From the NCBI GenBank assembly GCA_902494515.1, contig CABUTS010000009.1, positions 1 through 61,021 of the forward strand: a stretch of DNA of 61,021 nt, written 5' to 3'. Under the pieces are notes generated by a model. That model was given only the letters and a program-made list of their open reading frames with translations, did not search any database and had not been told where the DNA came from. Source of the DNA: an uncultured Muribaculaceae bacterium. GTDB taxonomy: Bacteria > Bacteroidota > Bacteroidia > Bacteroidales > Muribaculaceae. Numbering within the stretch: position 1 is the first letter of the stretch; each line of letters begins with the position of its first letter. Shown one piece after another: positions 7,929 through 17,055 of the stretch. The translations under genes and the position numbers were made by a program.

Positions 7929-7960
7929 GCTAAGGGAGTTGGGAGAGGGGACGTTGGGGA

Positions 7961-10330
7961 TTAGCGGACGGCGAAGCGGGCGGTGAGGGGGAGGTCGACG
8001 GAGGAGGTGCCGACCATCACGGTGAAGTAGCCCGGTTCAACCACGAAGTGGTGGTCCTGGTTCCAGAGGCCGAGGTCCTGGGGGGTGAGGGTGAAGCGGA
8101 CTTCGTTCTCCTCGCCGGGCTGCAGGTGGATGCGCTCGAAGCCGCGCAGGACTTTTACGTAGGTGGTGACGGAGCTTTGCTCGTCGCGGAGATATAGCTG
8201 CACGACTTCGTCGCCGGCAACGGAACCGGTGTTACGGACTTTGCAGCTGACGTCGATGTTGCTCTGCGGACCGATGACCGGCGAGGAGAGTTTCAGGTCG
8301 GAATAGCCGAAGGTGGTGTAGCTCAGGCCGTAGCCGAAGGGATACAGGGCGTGAGCCACGCGCACGAATCCGCCGGTGTCGGAGCCGGGCTTGAAGGGGA
8401 AGGCGAAGGGTATCTGGCCGACCGACTTCGGGAAGGTGACGGCGAGTTTGCCGCCGGGATTGTAGTCGCCGAACAGCACTTTTGCCACGGCATCACCCAT
8501 GAATTCTCCCGGGAACCAGGCGTGGATAATCGCCGGTACCTTTTTCTCGGCCCAGTTTATGGATGCTGCACGACCGTCTACCATGACCAGTACCACCGGT
8601 TTGCCGGTGGCACAGACGGCCTGCAGCAACTGCTCCTGACGGCCGCAAAGGTCGAGGCTGGTGCGGGAATACTCCTCGCGTACGGTCTTCTCATTGCCGC
8701 CCAACACCATGATCACGACGTCGGAGTTCCGGGCGAGCGCGACTGCTTCGTCCTGCATCCGCTGCTCGGCGGAGTCCAGGGGAACATCGTAAAGCTCACT
8801 TTCGGGGAAATATTTGTCGATGATGTCGGCACCCTTGGCGTAGCTCACCTCGGCATCGGGGAGAAACTCCTTGATACCACGATAAACACTTTTGATCGGG
8901 GCGTTGGCCGGGCCGTAGCGGCAAATCAGGTTCTTGGTTTCGTCGGCGTTCGGACCGATGACAGCCACGCGCTTTATATCTTTCGAGAAGGGGAGCAGCT
9001 TCCCCTGATTCTTGAGCAAAACAATGGACTCCAGGGCGGCGCGCAGCGAAACCTCCTGATGTTCAGGACTGTGTACGACCTTTGCAACGGTCTTGAGGTC
9101 CCCCTTGTAGGGATTGTCGAACAGTCCCAGTTCAAACTTCACCCGCAGCACATCCCGCACGCGGCTGTCGATGGTCTTCTCGGACACCAGCCCCCGGCTG
9201 ATGGCCTCGCGCAGGGGGGTGACAAAGTTCTCGGGGAGGGAGAAGTTGGTGCGCACATTCAGTCCGGCGTTGATGACCATGGCGGCACCCTCCACGGCAT
9301 CCTCGGCGATGTGGTGTTTGCTGTACATGAATTCCACGGCTTCGCTGTCCGAAACAACATAGCCGCGGAAGCCCCACTCCTGGCGCAGAATCTCGGTCAG
9401 GAAGTGGTAGCTGCCGGTGATGGGCACGCCGTCGTAGTCGTTGTAGGAGCTCATGACACCCTTCGCGCCGGCCTCGCAGAACGCCTTGCGGAAAGGCTCG
9501 AGATAGAGCGTGCGCATCTCGCGCGGCGCCACATGCGGGTCGGTGCGGGTCTGCCCGTCGCGCCCGCCCACGGGCACGCTGTAGACTGCGAAATGCTTCG
9601 GAGTCGAAACCAGTCCATGCTCCTGCAGGCCCATAATCATCTGCTTGCCGAGCTCACCGACAAGATAGGGGTCTTCGCCGTAGCTCTCCACCACGCGCCC
9701 CCAGCGGGGATCCTGCGCGATGTCGAGAATCGGCGAGTATATGTTGGTGTACCCCAGGGCGTTGGCCTCCTCGGCGGTGACGCGGGCGATTTCGCGGATC
9801 AGCTCCTTGTCCCAGGTGGCGCCCTGACCGCATTGCGCCGGGAACATCGTGGCGCGGTCGTGGTTCAGGCCGCGGATACCCTCGTTGGTGAAGTCCACGG
9901 GGATTCCGAGGCGGGTTTCCTCCACGAACCAGCGCTGTATGGCTTGACGGTTCTCAATGCTGCGGGCATAGGGGAAGGAGAGCGACGAGCCGAATTTCCC
10001 CAGGCCGTTGGCCTGCTCGTCGATGTTGGCCACACCGTCTTTCCACACTTCGTTTTTCCACTGCGGAGTCGGCAGGGAGTCTTTCAGCACGCGTCCGGAA
10101 CCGTAGAGAGTGACGAGCTGACAGATTTTCTCGTCCATGGTCATCTGGCCGAGCAAGTCGTCGATGCGGGCGTCGACGGATGCCTCGGGATTTTCGTAGA
10201 CATCCATCACGCCGTTCTTATTGAAGTCGATCCAGCCTTTTTTGTAGATGTCGCCGGGCTTGGCGGATTTGGCGGCGACTGCGAGGCAGCCGCCGAGCAG
10301 AAGTGCGCAAAGTATGGTTTTCGGATTCAT
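7961..10330 (-). CDS. GH3 family beta-glycosidase (BglX-like)
   Basis: The 789-residue protein has a signal peptide, a short Asp/Asn-rich stretch DFNKNGVMDVYE that resembles a calcium loop, the GH3 TIM barrel with KHFAVY, and the nucleophile motif VVSDSEAVEF (Asp328). The alpha/beta sandwich and a C-terminal fibronectin III-like domain follow. The SDSE form instead of SDW is seen in a Bacteroidetes GH3 branch. It should cleave beta-linked glucose or xylose-type residues from oligosaccharides in the periplasm; linkage is not evident. It starts 21 bp after the lyase gene, so both belong to one operon. Confidence 0.93.
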   Translation of the reverse strand: MNPKTILCALLLGGCLAVAAKSAKPGDIYKKGWIDFNKNGVMDVYENPEASVDARIDDLLGQMTMDEKICQLVTLYGSGRVLKDSLPTPQWKNEVWKDGVANIDEQANGLGKFGSSLSFPYARSIENRQAIQRWFVEETRLGIPVDFTNEGIRGLNHDRATMFPAQCGQGATWDKELIREIARVTAEEANALGYTNIYSPILDIAQDPRWGRVVESYGEDPYLVGELGKQMIMGLQEHGLVSTPKHFAVYSVPVGGRDGQTRTDPHVAPREMRTLYLEPFRKAFCEAGAKGVMSSYNDYDGVPITGSYHFLTEILRQEWGFRGYVVSDSEAVEFMYSKHHIAEDAVEGAAMVINAGLNVRTNFSLPENFVTPLREAISRGLVSEKTIDSRVRDVLRVKFELGLFDNPYKGDLKTVAKVVHSPEHQEVSLRAALESIVLLKNQGKLLPFSKDIKRVAVIGPNADETKNLICRYGPANAPIKSVYRGIKEFLPDAEVSYAKGADIIDKYFPESELYDVPLDSAEQRMQDEAVALARNSDVVIMVLGGNEKTVREEYSRTSLDLCGRQEQLLQAVCATGKPVVLVMVDGRAASINWAEKKVPAIIHAWFPGEFMGDAVAKVLFGDYNPGGKLAVTFPKSVGQIPFAFPFKPGSDTGGFVRVAHALYPFGYGLSYTTFGYSDLKLSSPVIGPQSNIDVSCKVRNTGSVAGDEVVQLYLRDEQSSVTTYVKVLRGFERIHLQPGEENEVRFTLTPQDLGLWNQDHHFVVEPGYFTVMVGTSSVDLPLTARFAVR

Positions 10331-10351
10331 TGATGCTTAGCAATTTTCAGG

Positions 10352-13300
10352 TTATAAAGTATAGCGGGTGCGGACGGTGGCGGAGGAGGAGGGAATGCGG
10401 ATAATAAGAGGATAACAGGGTTGCGCGGCGGCATCGACGGCGGCGCTGCCGACCGAGATGGTGGGATTGGTCGGGATACCGGAGGCGGTGCCGAGATAAA
10501 GCTTGGTCCCCTTGGGGAGATCGGCGAGCTGAATCTCGACCTTGGCCGACGGGGTGGAAGCCGTGAACTTGCGGGATTTCAGCTCCAGGCTCCGGACATC
10601 CTGAATCGCGGAATATGCGGGGGATTGCTGCTGCTTTTCATCGAGAGCATAGGGGAGGGCGGGAGCGCCGAGCGTGTCGGGCATCCATTTGCCGGCGATT
10701 TCAGGCTTTTCGCTGAACAGCAGCACATACTCGTAGACATGCTCCGAGTCGGAACTGCAGGAGAGGGTATCGGTCACGACATTTCCGCGGATACGCATCG
10801 CGCGGCGCATCGTCACGCCGGGATATGCCTTGTCGGTCATTGCCGCGGCGTAGCCGCCCCGCGAGTCGCTTTCAAAGGCGAGCAGCTGACCCTTGCAGGC
10901 CTTCTGGTCGAGCCCGTCGACATTCATGGTGCTGTGGGAGAGCGAACGTTTGTACCAGCCGAGGTATTCCGGGGCGCCGTAGCCCGAGGTGCCGAAGTCC
11001 GGGAAAAGCTCCGTCTTGCCGTTGTGGAGGGTGAACGAGAGCTTGTCGGGATGCTCATGCCCTCCGGCGTTGCTGTTGTTGAACTTGAACACGAGGGTCT
11101 TGTCGCCGGAACGTAGGCAGGCGAAGCCGCTCTTGTCGTAGCAAACGCTCGGCTGGATGTAACCGGCATCGGCCGGACGGATATCCTCGCCGGAGAGGAG
11201 CGCCTGTCGGTCGGAGCGCTTGCGGCGGGAGTAAAACTGCGCCAGAGCCTTGGAGAAACGACGTCCCGGGAAACGGACATTCGCAATCTCGTAGAAGGAG
11301 GCGAACGCCGGCAGGTTGTCGCCATACCAGCCGTCGCCATGCGAGGGAAACGACATATCGGGGTATGTGCCGCGGACGGGAGCTTCCAGCATCAGCAGCA
11401 TATCGTCGTCAAAGAGATTCATGTCGAAGGCCCGGGCAGCGTTGGCGGTGAGCAGCAGCGCTTCGAGAGGGTAGAAGTGGTAGTGGGCCGAGCCTTCGTT
11501 GATCCAGCCGTCGGAGTTCAGGTGCTTTTTGATGAGGGCATGGTAGCCGCGCTCGGGATCTTCGATTGCCCGGCGCATCAGCGAGTCGCAACCCGTCACA
11601 GCCGCGCAGGCCGCCATGCCGCTGTTGTGCCACATCTGCCAGTTTGCCCCCGCCGGACGGCGGGTGAGCATCTCGGCGCACTGCCCGAAGAGGTTCTTCT
11701 CAACCGATGCACGTTCGGCCGGAGTCATGGCCTCCTCAATCATATCGTAAGCCACGGCCACGCGGCTGATCCAGCTCGATTCGTCGAGACTCTGGGCGAA
11801 CATACGCCCGGCATCGAAGGCGTCGGGGGTGTGCTTGAAACTCTTGTTGTGCTCCATCATGCCGGGATACTTGTCGGCATATTCCAGAAACATATCGGCG
11901 GCGTAGCGGGCATATTTGCGGTCGCCGGTTGCCCGGTAAAGATACGCGCAGTTGATGAGATATGCACCGTTGTGGCTGTGAACCTCATGAATCCAGGCAT
12001 AGTCGAGGAGCTTGTTGCCCGAAACTTTTGTGCCGCAGGCGGGGCAGTAATGCGCCGTCGGGCTGTCCCAGTCGAAGGAATATATGAGGTTGTGTTTGGG
12101 GCAGAAATAGTGGTGGTAGTGACCGCCGAGACCTTCGGGGATGGTGAGCGAGTGGCGCCGGCGGCTCTCCACCGTGTCTTTGAGCTGCTGTACAATCTCC
12201 CGGCCGAACGGCTTCGACGCCGAGGCGCTTATAGCCCGCAGGTCGGCGGGGCTGACGAGGTGACCGCCCGGAATCTCCTGTTCGAGGCTGTCGAGGTAGA
12301 AGGCGCGGTCGAACGCTGCCACGCGCTCCGGACCGGCTGTGCTGAGGAGATGGTGACGCATGTCGCGCTGCAGATAGAACGCCAGCCAGAAGCCGTGGTC
12401 ATAGCGCTGGCGGAGGGAGCGCGGCTGCATCCACATGGCATACCAGCGGTCCTCAACCCCCATCCGGCGGGCTGCCTTCCGACATTCCATGGCACGCTTC
12501 CAGACACCGTCGGCCACACGCTTGCCGAGGGCAACATAGTCGTCATATCCGTATCTGGAGTGGTCGATAACGTCTGCGGAGTCGGGGACGCCGAGAGCGG
12601 TGAGCGAAACGGTCTCCTCATATTTCTTGTCGCCGTCGAGATCCAGGTTCATCGTGTCGAAGAACCCGTTGCCGTCGGTGTCGAGATATTCTATTGTGGC
12701 GAAACTCTTGGGATTGCGGTCAAGCCCCATCCACATCCGGTCCCAGCCTTCGAAGTAGGAGGCGTCCTGATCGATGCGCCATACACCGCGCTCGGCACCG
12801 AAGAGGTGCAGCTTCCCGTCAAGCGGGCTGATATAGAACTGCCCCTTTCCCGAATTGTCGCGGTCCCATTCGCCGCGGTCGCCGGTGGCGTCGCTCTGCT
12901 TGTGGTTGTCGACCCCTTCACCTTTCCATCCGGTCTTGAATGCATCGCGGTTCTCGTACAGTTCCACTCGCTCCCAGCGGCCGCAGTCGTCATCCTCGTC
13001 GTAAGTCAGCTCAGCCGAGCTCCACTGGCCGCGGCCGAACATCGCCTCGCGGGCCTGCGCGTGGTCGGGATATGTCAGGAAGGAGAGCTGCCGGTATCGC
13101 GGGTCGATGAACAGCTTGTCGTGGGCGGGGTTGCCGCGCAGATTCTCCACCGGATGCACCATGTCGGAATAGTCGAAGCCCGGGCCATGGAAATGCAGCG
13201 TAACATCGAGGTCAAACTCGTTGGCCGGCCCGTTGTCGTTGTCGAGGTCCACGCTCAGGAAGCCGTGGTCGATGCGCCCGGACTGCTGGCCGCGCGGTGT

Positions 13301-14020
13301 GCCGTTGACCTTCTTGTTCATCGGGTCGGTGAAACGGATTGTCATTTCGGTCAGACCGTCGTTGTCGGGGTCGTAGAACAGGAAGGGATTTTCCCAGTTT
13401 TTGTCCAGATCAACGAAACGGTAAGTGCTTTCGTGCATCTTGGTGAAAGCCGACTGTCCGTGATAGTCTTCGTGGAAATCGCTGAGCCCGTAATGGTCCC
13501 AGCTGCTCAGCTGGAAATTATGGAAATCGATGTAGTTGAAAACATTGTCGCGGTCGGTGTCGAACACAATCATATAGTGACCTCTCCAGGCGTTTTCGGG
13601 GAGCGAATCCGTCGGATAGTCAATTACAATCTGCATGTCGGCCCGGCCGTCGCGGTCGGTATCCACCCAGTCGATGATCAGGTCGCCGAGACCGGCATAG
13701 CGGCCGTCGCGGTTGCGGTCGATGAGAAGTGTTCCGGAGGCCATGTCCCCCTCCCGGTCGCCGGGACGCATCGTGCCGGCGTCGTCGAGCCACATTACCG
13801 GCACACCGCCCGAGGTGATGGAGCGGATGGCGTCGGGACGGCCGTCGCCGTCCATATCGAGCTGTTCGGGCTGATACCCGGCTGGGGGCATCGGCAGCCG
13901 CAGGGGGAGCAGCGGACCACGGGTATTCCAATATTGCGAGTTGTCGGAAAACGCAAAGAAGCCGGAGGCCGAACAGGCGGCAACGGCAGCAACTGTGATA
14001 ATTCTAAGGGGATTATTCAT
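10352..14020 (-). CDS. Heparinase II/III-type polysaccharide lyase with N-terminal calcium-loop repeats
   Basis: The 1222-residue secreted protein begins with a signal peptide, then about 480 residues containing many EF-hand/FG-GAP-like loops: DMDGDGRPD (55-63), DRNRDGRY (101-108), DTDRDGRAD (120-128), DPDNDGLTE and DTDGNGFFD. A helical alginate-lyase-like toroid follows, with a zinc-ribbon-like site (FCPKHN, Cys640; CPACG, Cys659 and Cys662). The C-terminal beta-sandwich has GGHEHPDKLSF (His988), typical of heparinase II/III proteins. It should cleave a uronate-containing polysaccharide by beta-elimination; the PL family and substrate cannot be named. First gene of the minus arm, upstream of GH3. 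Confidence 0.85.
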   Translation of the reverse strand: MNNPLRIITVAAVAACSASGFFAFSDNSQYWNTRGPLLPLRLPMPPAGYQPEQLDMDGDGRPDAIRSITSGGVPVMWLDDAGTMRPGDREGDMASGTLLIDRNRDGRYAGLGDLIIDWVDTDRDGRADMQIVIDYPTDSLPENAWRGHYMIVFDTDRDNVFNYIDFHNFQLSSWDHYGLSDFHEDYHGQSAFTKMHESTYRFVDLDKNWENPFLFYDPDNDGLTEMTIRFTDPMNKKVNGTPRGQQSGRIDHGFLSVDLDNDNGPANEFDLDVTLHFHGPGFDYSDMVHPVENLRGNPAHDKLFIDPRYRQLSFLTYPDHAQAREAMFGRGQWSSAELTYDEDDDCGRWERVELYENRDAFKTGWKGEGVDNHKQSDATGDRGEWDRDNSGKGQFYISPLDGKLHLFGAERGVWRIDQDASYFEGWDRMWMGLDRNPKSFATIEYLDTDGNGFFDTMNLDLDGDKKYEETVSLTALGVPDSADVIDHSRYGYDDYVALGKRVADGVWKRAMECRKAARRMGVEDRWYAMWMQPRSLRQRYDHGFWLAFYLQRDMRHHLLSTAGPERVAAFDRAFYLDSLEQEIPGGHLVSPADLRAISASASKPFGREIVQQLKDTVESRRRHSLTIPEGLGGHYHHYFCPKHNLIYSFDWDSPTAHYCPACGTKVSGNKLLDYAWIHEVHSHNGAYLINCAYLYRATGDRKYARYAADMFLEYADKYPGMMEHNKSFKHTPDAFDAGRMFAQSLDESSWISRVAVAYDMIEEAMTPAERASVEKNLFGQCAEMLTRRPAGANWQMWHNSGMAACAAVTGCDSLMRRAIEDPERGYHALIKKHLNSDGWINEGSAHYHFYPLEALLLTANAARAFDMNLFDDDMLLMLEAPVRGTYPDMSFPSHGDGWYGDNLPAFASFYEIANVRFPGRRFSKALAQFYSRRKRSDRQALLSGEDIRPADAGYIQPSVCYDKSGFACLRSGDKTLVFKFNNSNAGGHEHPDKLSFTLHNGKTELFPDFGTSGYGAPEYLGWYKRSLSHSTMNVDGLDQKACKGQLLAFESDSRGGYAAAMTDKAYPGVTMRRAMRIRGNVVTDTLSCSSDSEHVYEYVLLFSEKPEIAGKWMPDTLGAPALPYALDEKQQQSPAYSAIQDVRSLELKSRKFTASTPSAKVEIQLADLPKGTKLYLGTASGIPTNPTISVGSAAVDAAAQPCYPLIIRIPSSSATVRTRYTL

Positions 14021-14051
14021 GTAAAAGATTTATGAGGCAATCGTATGGCTG

Positions 14052-14100
14052 CAAAGGTAGCTCCGGTCACTTACTCCGGGCTGTAATTTCCGCTTAAAAT
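14052..14100 (-). promoter_or_regulatory. Promoter region of the lyase-GH3 operon with a TTAAGCGG half-site
   Basis: Minus-strand -7 box TACCTTTG (14059-14052). Upstream, 41 bp from the box, is TTTTAAGCGGAAATTACAGC (from 14099), related to the element in front of the esterase operon at 33.8 kb. No good -33 TTTG is present. Confidence 0.45.
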
Positions 14101-14557
14101 ACGGCAAAGATAGTTTTTCTTGTCGCTTAAATGAAATTTAATATCTAAATATTATCATTAATAATCTAAAAATTAATGTGCCGGGAATAACTTTGCCAAC
14201 GAAAACAGGTTAAAGCGTCCGGGAGCCGAACGTCAGCGGACATAAGGGTTCCGGCGCGTATATAAGAGAGATTGAAATTAATGATTAGCTTTTAAGAATG
14301 GTGTTACAGCACCACGCCCTTAAAGATTGGTTTTATATTAAAGATTGGTTATAACATCAAAGATTGGTTTTTTGAATTTAAGGTATATAGATTATTGAGG
14401 TATAAGAAACTTCCAAGGTAGATAATAAGATATATGTTATGTTTGGGTTAGACGAAACAGGCCGGGTCGTGAGATGCCGGTCTTTTTCATTCTATCCGAA
14501 AAACATCTTTTACCCCTGGATTTTAGCTGTTTTTCTGCCGGAATTGTATAAAATAGG
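14101..14557. other. Divergent intergenic region between the lyase and GH31 operons
   Basis: No coding frame with support is visible. It is AT-rich and holds three direct repeats (14322-14369) and, near 14461-14497, a weak hairpin with CCGG arms followed by a T-run. The T-run gives a possible short attenuated transcript, but this is not well supported. Confidence 0.5.
14322..14369. repeat. Three direct repeats of AAAGATTGGTT
   Basis: AAAGATTGGTT occurs at 14322-14332, 14340-14350 and 14359-14369, with spacing of 18 and 19 bp. It may bind a regulator of the divergent operons, or be another case of local tandem duplication. Confidence 0.6.
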
Positions 14558-14630
14558 GAAATTAACCGGAAAGTAATTGGAGGTTATAATCTCTTTTTAC
14601 AGCGCAGTTAATGTTGAGTTGTTAACTTTG
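14558..14630 (+). promoter_or_regulatory. GH31 operon promoter with upstream 29-bp element
   Basis: Element 14558-14586 contains AAATTAACCG then AAGTAATTGG and matches 26 of 29 positions with 37356-37384 upstream of susC. The -7 box TAACTTTG (14623-14630) starts 37 bp past the element end, the same distance as at susC. No -33 TTTG is present, which suits an activator-dependent promoter. The ATG follows the box by 10 nt. Confidence 0.65.
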
Positions 14631-14640
14631 CGTTACAATC

Positions 14641-16995
14641 ATGAAAACAATGGAAAAAGTGAACAGGATACTTTTGAGTTTTTGTCTTTTGGGACTTGCG
14701 GCTTCGGCGTTGGCGCAGACGGATGCCGACAAGCTGAAGAACGTGCGTCCGGAGGATATCGACCTCAAGGAACTGGACGCTGTGGTGTCGAAAGATGCCG
14801 GCGTCGGACAGCAGGTAGCCGGAATGTCGCAGCAGGTGCTGTCGTGGCAGCAGAAGCCGGACGGCCTCAGCGTGGAAACAACCGGCGGAACCCTCATGTT
14901 AGAGCCGTTGCAGGGGGGAATCCTGCACGTCAGCTACGGCGACCGCCGCAATCTGATGACCCGCCGCAGCTATATAGTGGAACGCAAGCCTTTGGCCGGA
15001 GCCTTCAGGGTGGAGGAGAAGGGGGGCGCCATTTTGCTCAGCACCCCCAGTTTCACAGCCTCGGTCGACAAGACGGACGGCCACCTGACACTTGCCACCC
15101 CCTCCGGGAAAACACTTCTCAGCGAGAAACCCGGAGCCGCCCGCGCAAGCCTTGCCGGTGACAGCGTCGCTCCTTACGCGAAGTTTGAACTCACACCCGG
15201 TGAGCCCCTCTATGGTCTGGGCGAGTTCCGCGACGGACGTCTCAACCTGCGCGACTGCCGGCGCGAGCTGATACAGTTCAACACCCAGGCGGCTGTGCCG
15301 GTGCTTTATTCCCCGCGCGGCTGGGGACTCCTCTGGGACAACGACACCCGCACCGTCTACCTCGACAACGCCGAGGGGATGAGCCTCAGCTCCGACTATG
15401 GCGATATTGTTGATTATTACATCTTCACGGGAGACACGATGGACGATCTCGTGGCCTCCTACCGCAGCCTGACCGGCGATGCCCCGATGCTGCCGCAGTG
15501 GGCCTTCGGCTATCATCAGAGCCGCAACCGCTACCATAACTGGGACGAGCTTTTCAACGTAGCGCGCGGCATGAAGGAGCGTGAGATTCCGATGGGGAGC
15601 ATCTTCATCGACTACCATTACTGGGGCAGATACGGCACCGGCTCGATGCGTTTCGACGAGTCGATTTTCCCTGATGTCGACGCGCATATCGACTCGCTGC
15701 ATAACCGGTACGACACCCATGTGGTCATAACCATGTGGCCCTGCTTCAAGCCCGACACTGAAAATTACAACCTGCTGAACTCCAAGGGTATGATTCTCGA
15801 CGGCGCCCGTGCCATCGACGGCTATGTCTACGACGTCTTCAACCCCGAGGCCCGTAAGATTTACCGCCGGCTTATCACCCCGCTGCTTCAGACCAAGGTC
15901 GACGGATGGTTTATCGACGGTCCCGAGCCGGACCATATGCAGTCGTTCCTCCCCATCCGCACCTACCTCGGCCCGGCAGTCAGGGTCCGCAACCTTTACC
16001 CGCTGTTCCACAGTGCCAATTTCTATCAGGCGCTCCAGGAGCAACGTCCCGGCGAACGCCCCTATATGCTGACCCGCTGCGCCTTCGCCGGCCAGCAGCG
16101 CTACGGCACCGCCATCTGGTCGGGCGACATTCCCACCACTTTCGATGAACTGAGCAAACAGGTGGCTGCCGGTCTGAACTTCACCGCAACCGGCATCCCC
16201 TACTGGACCACCGACATCGGCGGTTACAGCGGCGGCAATTCCAAGGATCCCGCATATCAGGAACTGTTTGCCCGCTGGTTCCAGTACGGCACATTTTGTC
16301 CGATTTTCCGCGCCCACGGGCGCCGTTATCCCGGCGATACCACCGGCGAGAACGAACTGTGGGCCTTCGGCGACACCGTCTACAACATCTGCAAGGAATA
16401 CGTCGACCTGCGCTACCGCCTGATGCCCTACGTCTATTCCCTCTCCGCGATGGTGACCCGCCGGGGTTATACCCCGATGCGACTCCTCGCCTTCGACTTC
16501 CCCGGCGACAGCAAAGTCGCCGACCTGCGGGACGAGTTCATGTATGGCCCGGCCTTCCTGGTATGTCCGGTTCTCGAAGCCGGAGCAACCTCGCGTGAGG
16601 TTTACTTCCCCGCCGGGAGCAACTGGTTTGACTACTACACCGGCGCTGAGTATCAGGGTGGTACGACCGTCACCGCCGCCGCACCGCTGGAGCGGATGCC
16701 GCTCTATGTGAAGGCCGGAAGTATCATCCCGATGGCCGGCAATGTCGTTGAGGTGTATCCCGGAGCGGATGCCACTTTCACCCTGTACAGCGACGACGGA
16801 CACTCCACGGCTTACCGGAACGGGCAGTTCGCCGCGATTCCGATGATGTGGGACGACGCCACCCGGACGCTGACCCTCGGCGCGCAGGAAGGTGCGCTGA
16901 AATCGCCGGAGCAGCATTTCAGTATCATCCTGAAAGGGGCTGACAGGAGCCGCAGTGTGACTTACAATGGCAAGGAGCTCAAAGTCCGCTTCTGA
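14641..16995 (+). CDS. GH31 family alpha-glycosidase
   Basis: The 784-residue protein has a signal peptide ending ALAQ, an N-terminal beta-sandwich, and the GH31 barrel with nucleophile motif DGWFIDGPEPD (Asp426) and acid/base in WSGDIPTTF (Asp496), plus FRAHGRRYPG and the C-terminal beta domains. GH31 enzymes remove alpha-linked glucose or xylose with retention. The long insert FKPDTENYNLLNSKG and the overall pattern resemble periplasmic Bacteroidetes alpha-xylosidase/alpha-glucosidase members, but specificity is not assigned. First gene of the plus arm, followed by GH63 after 60 bp. Confidence 0.92.
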   Translation: MKTMEKVNRILLSFCLLGLAASALAQTDADKLKNVRPEDIDLKELDAVVSKDAGVGQQVAGMSQQVLSWQQKPDGLSVETTGGTLMLEPLQGGILHVSYGDRRNLMTRRSYIVERKPLAGAFRVEEKGGAILLSTPSFTASVDKTDGHLTLATPSGKTLLSEKPGAARASLAGDSVAPYAKFELTPGEPLYGLGEFRDGRLNLRDCRRELIQFNTQAAVPVLYSPRGWGLLWDNDTRTVYLDNAEGMSLSSDYGDIVDYYIFTGDTMDDLVASYRSLTGDAPMLPQWAFGYHQSRNRYHNWDELFNVARGMKEREIPMGSIFIDYHYWGRYGTGSMRFDESIFPDVDAHIDSLHNRYDTHVVITMWPCFKPDTENYNLLNSKGMILDGARAIDGYVYDVFNPEARKIYRRLITPLLQTKVDGWFIDGPEPDHMQSFLPIRTYLGPAVRVRNLYPLFHSANFYQALQEQRPGERPYMLTRCAFAGQQRYGTAIWSGDIPTTFDELSKQVAAGLNFTATGIPYWTTDIGGYSGGNSKDPAYQELFARWFQYGTFCPIFRAHGRRYPGDTTGENELWAFGDTVYNICKEYVDLRYRLMPYVYSLSAMVTRRGYTPMRLLAFDFPGDSKVADLRDEFMYGPAFLVCPVLEAGATSREVYFPAGSNWFDYYTGAEYQGGTTVTAAAPLERMPLYVKAGSIIPMAGNVVEVYPGADATFTLYSDDGHSTAYRNGQFAAIPMMWDDATRTLTLGAQEGALKSPEQHFSIILKGADRSRSVTYNGKELKVRF

Positions 16996-17055
16996 AACCC
17001 TCTGATCCGAATCCAGAAGACGCTCCGGCCCTGACTGAAGCGCAAATCCAATATC

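Noticed and set aside
8351..10333. 660-codon open frame on the plus strand
   Set aside because: It lies antisense to the clearly recognisable GH3 gene, has no domain similarity, and is a by-product of GC-rich codon use.
11339..14035. 898-codon open frame on the plus strand
   Set aside because: Antisense to the heparinase II/III-type lyase; composition is Val/Gly/His-rich mirror sequence without motifs.
14461..14497. Hairpin with T-run as a small RNA terminator
   Set aside because: The stem has only a few confident pairs; too weak to list as an RNA gene without transcript data.
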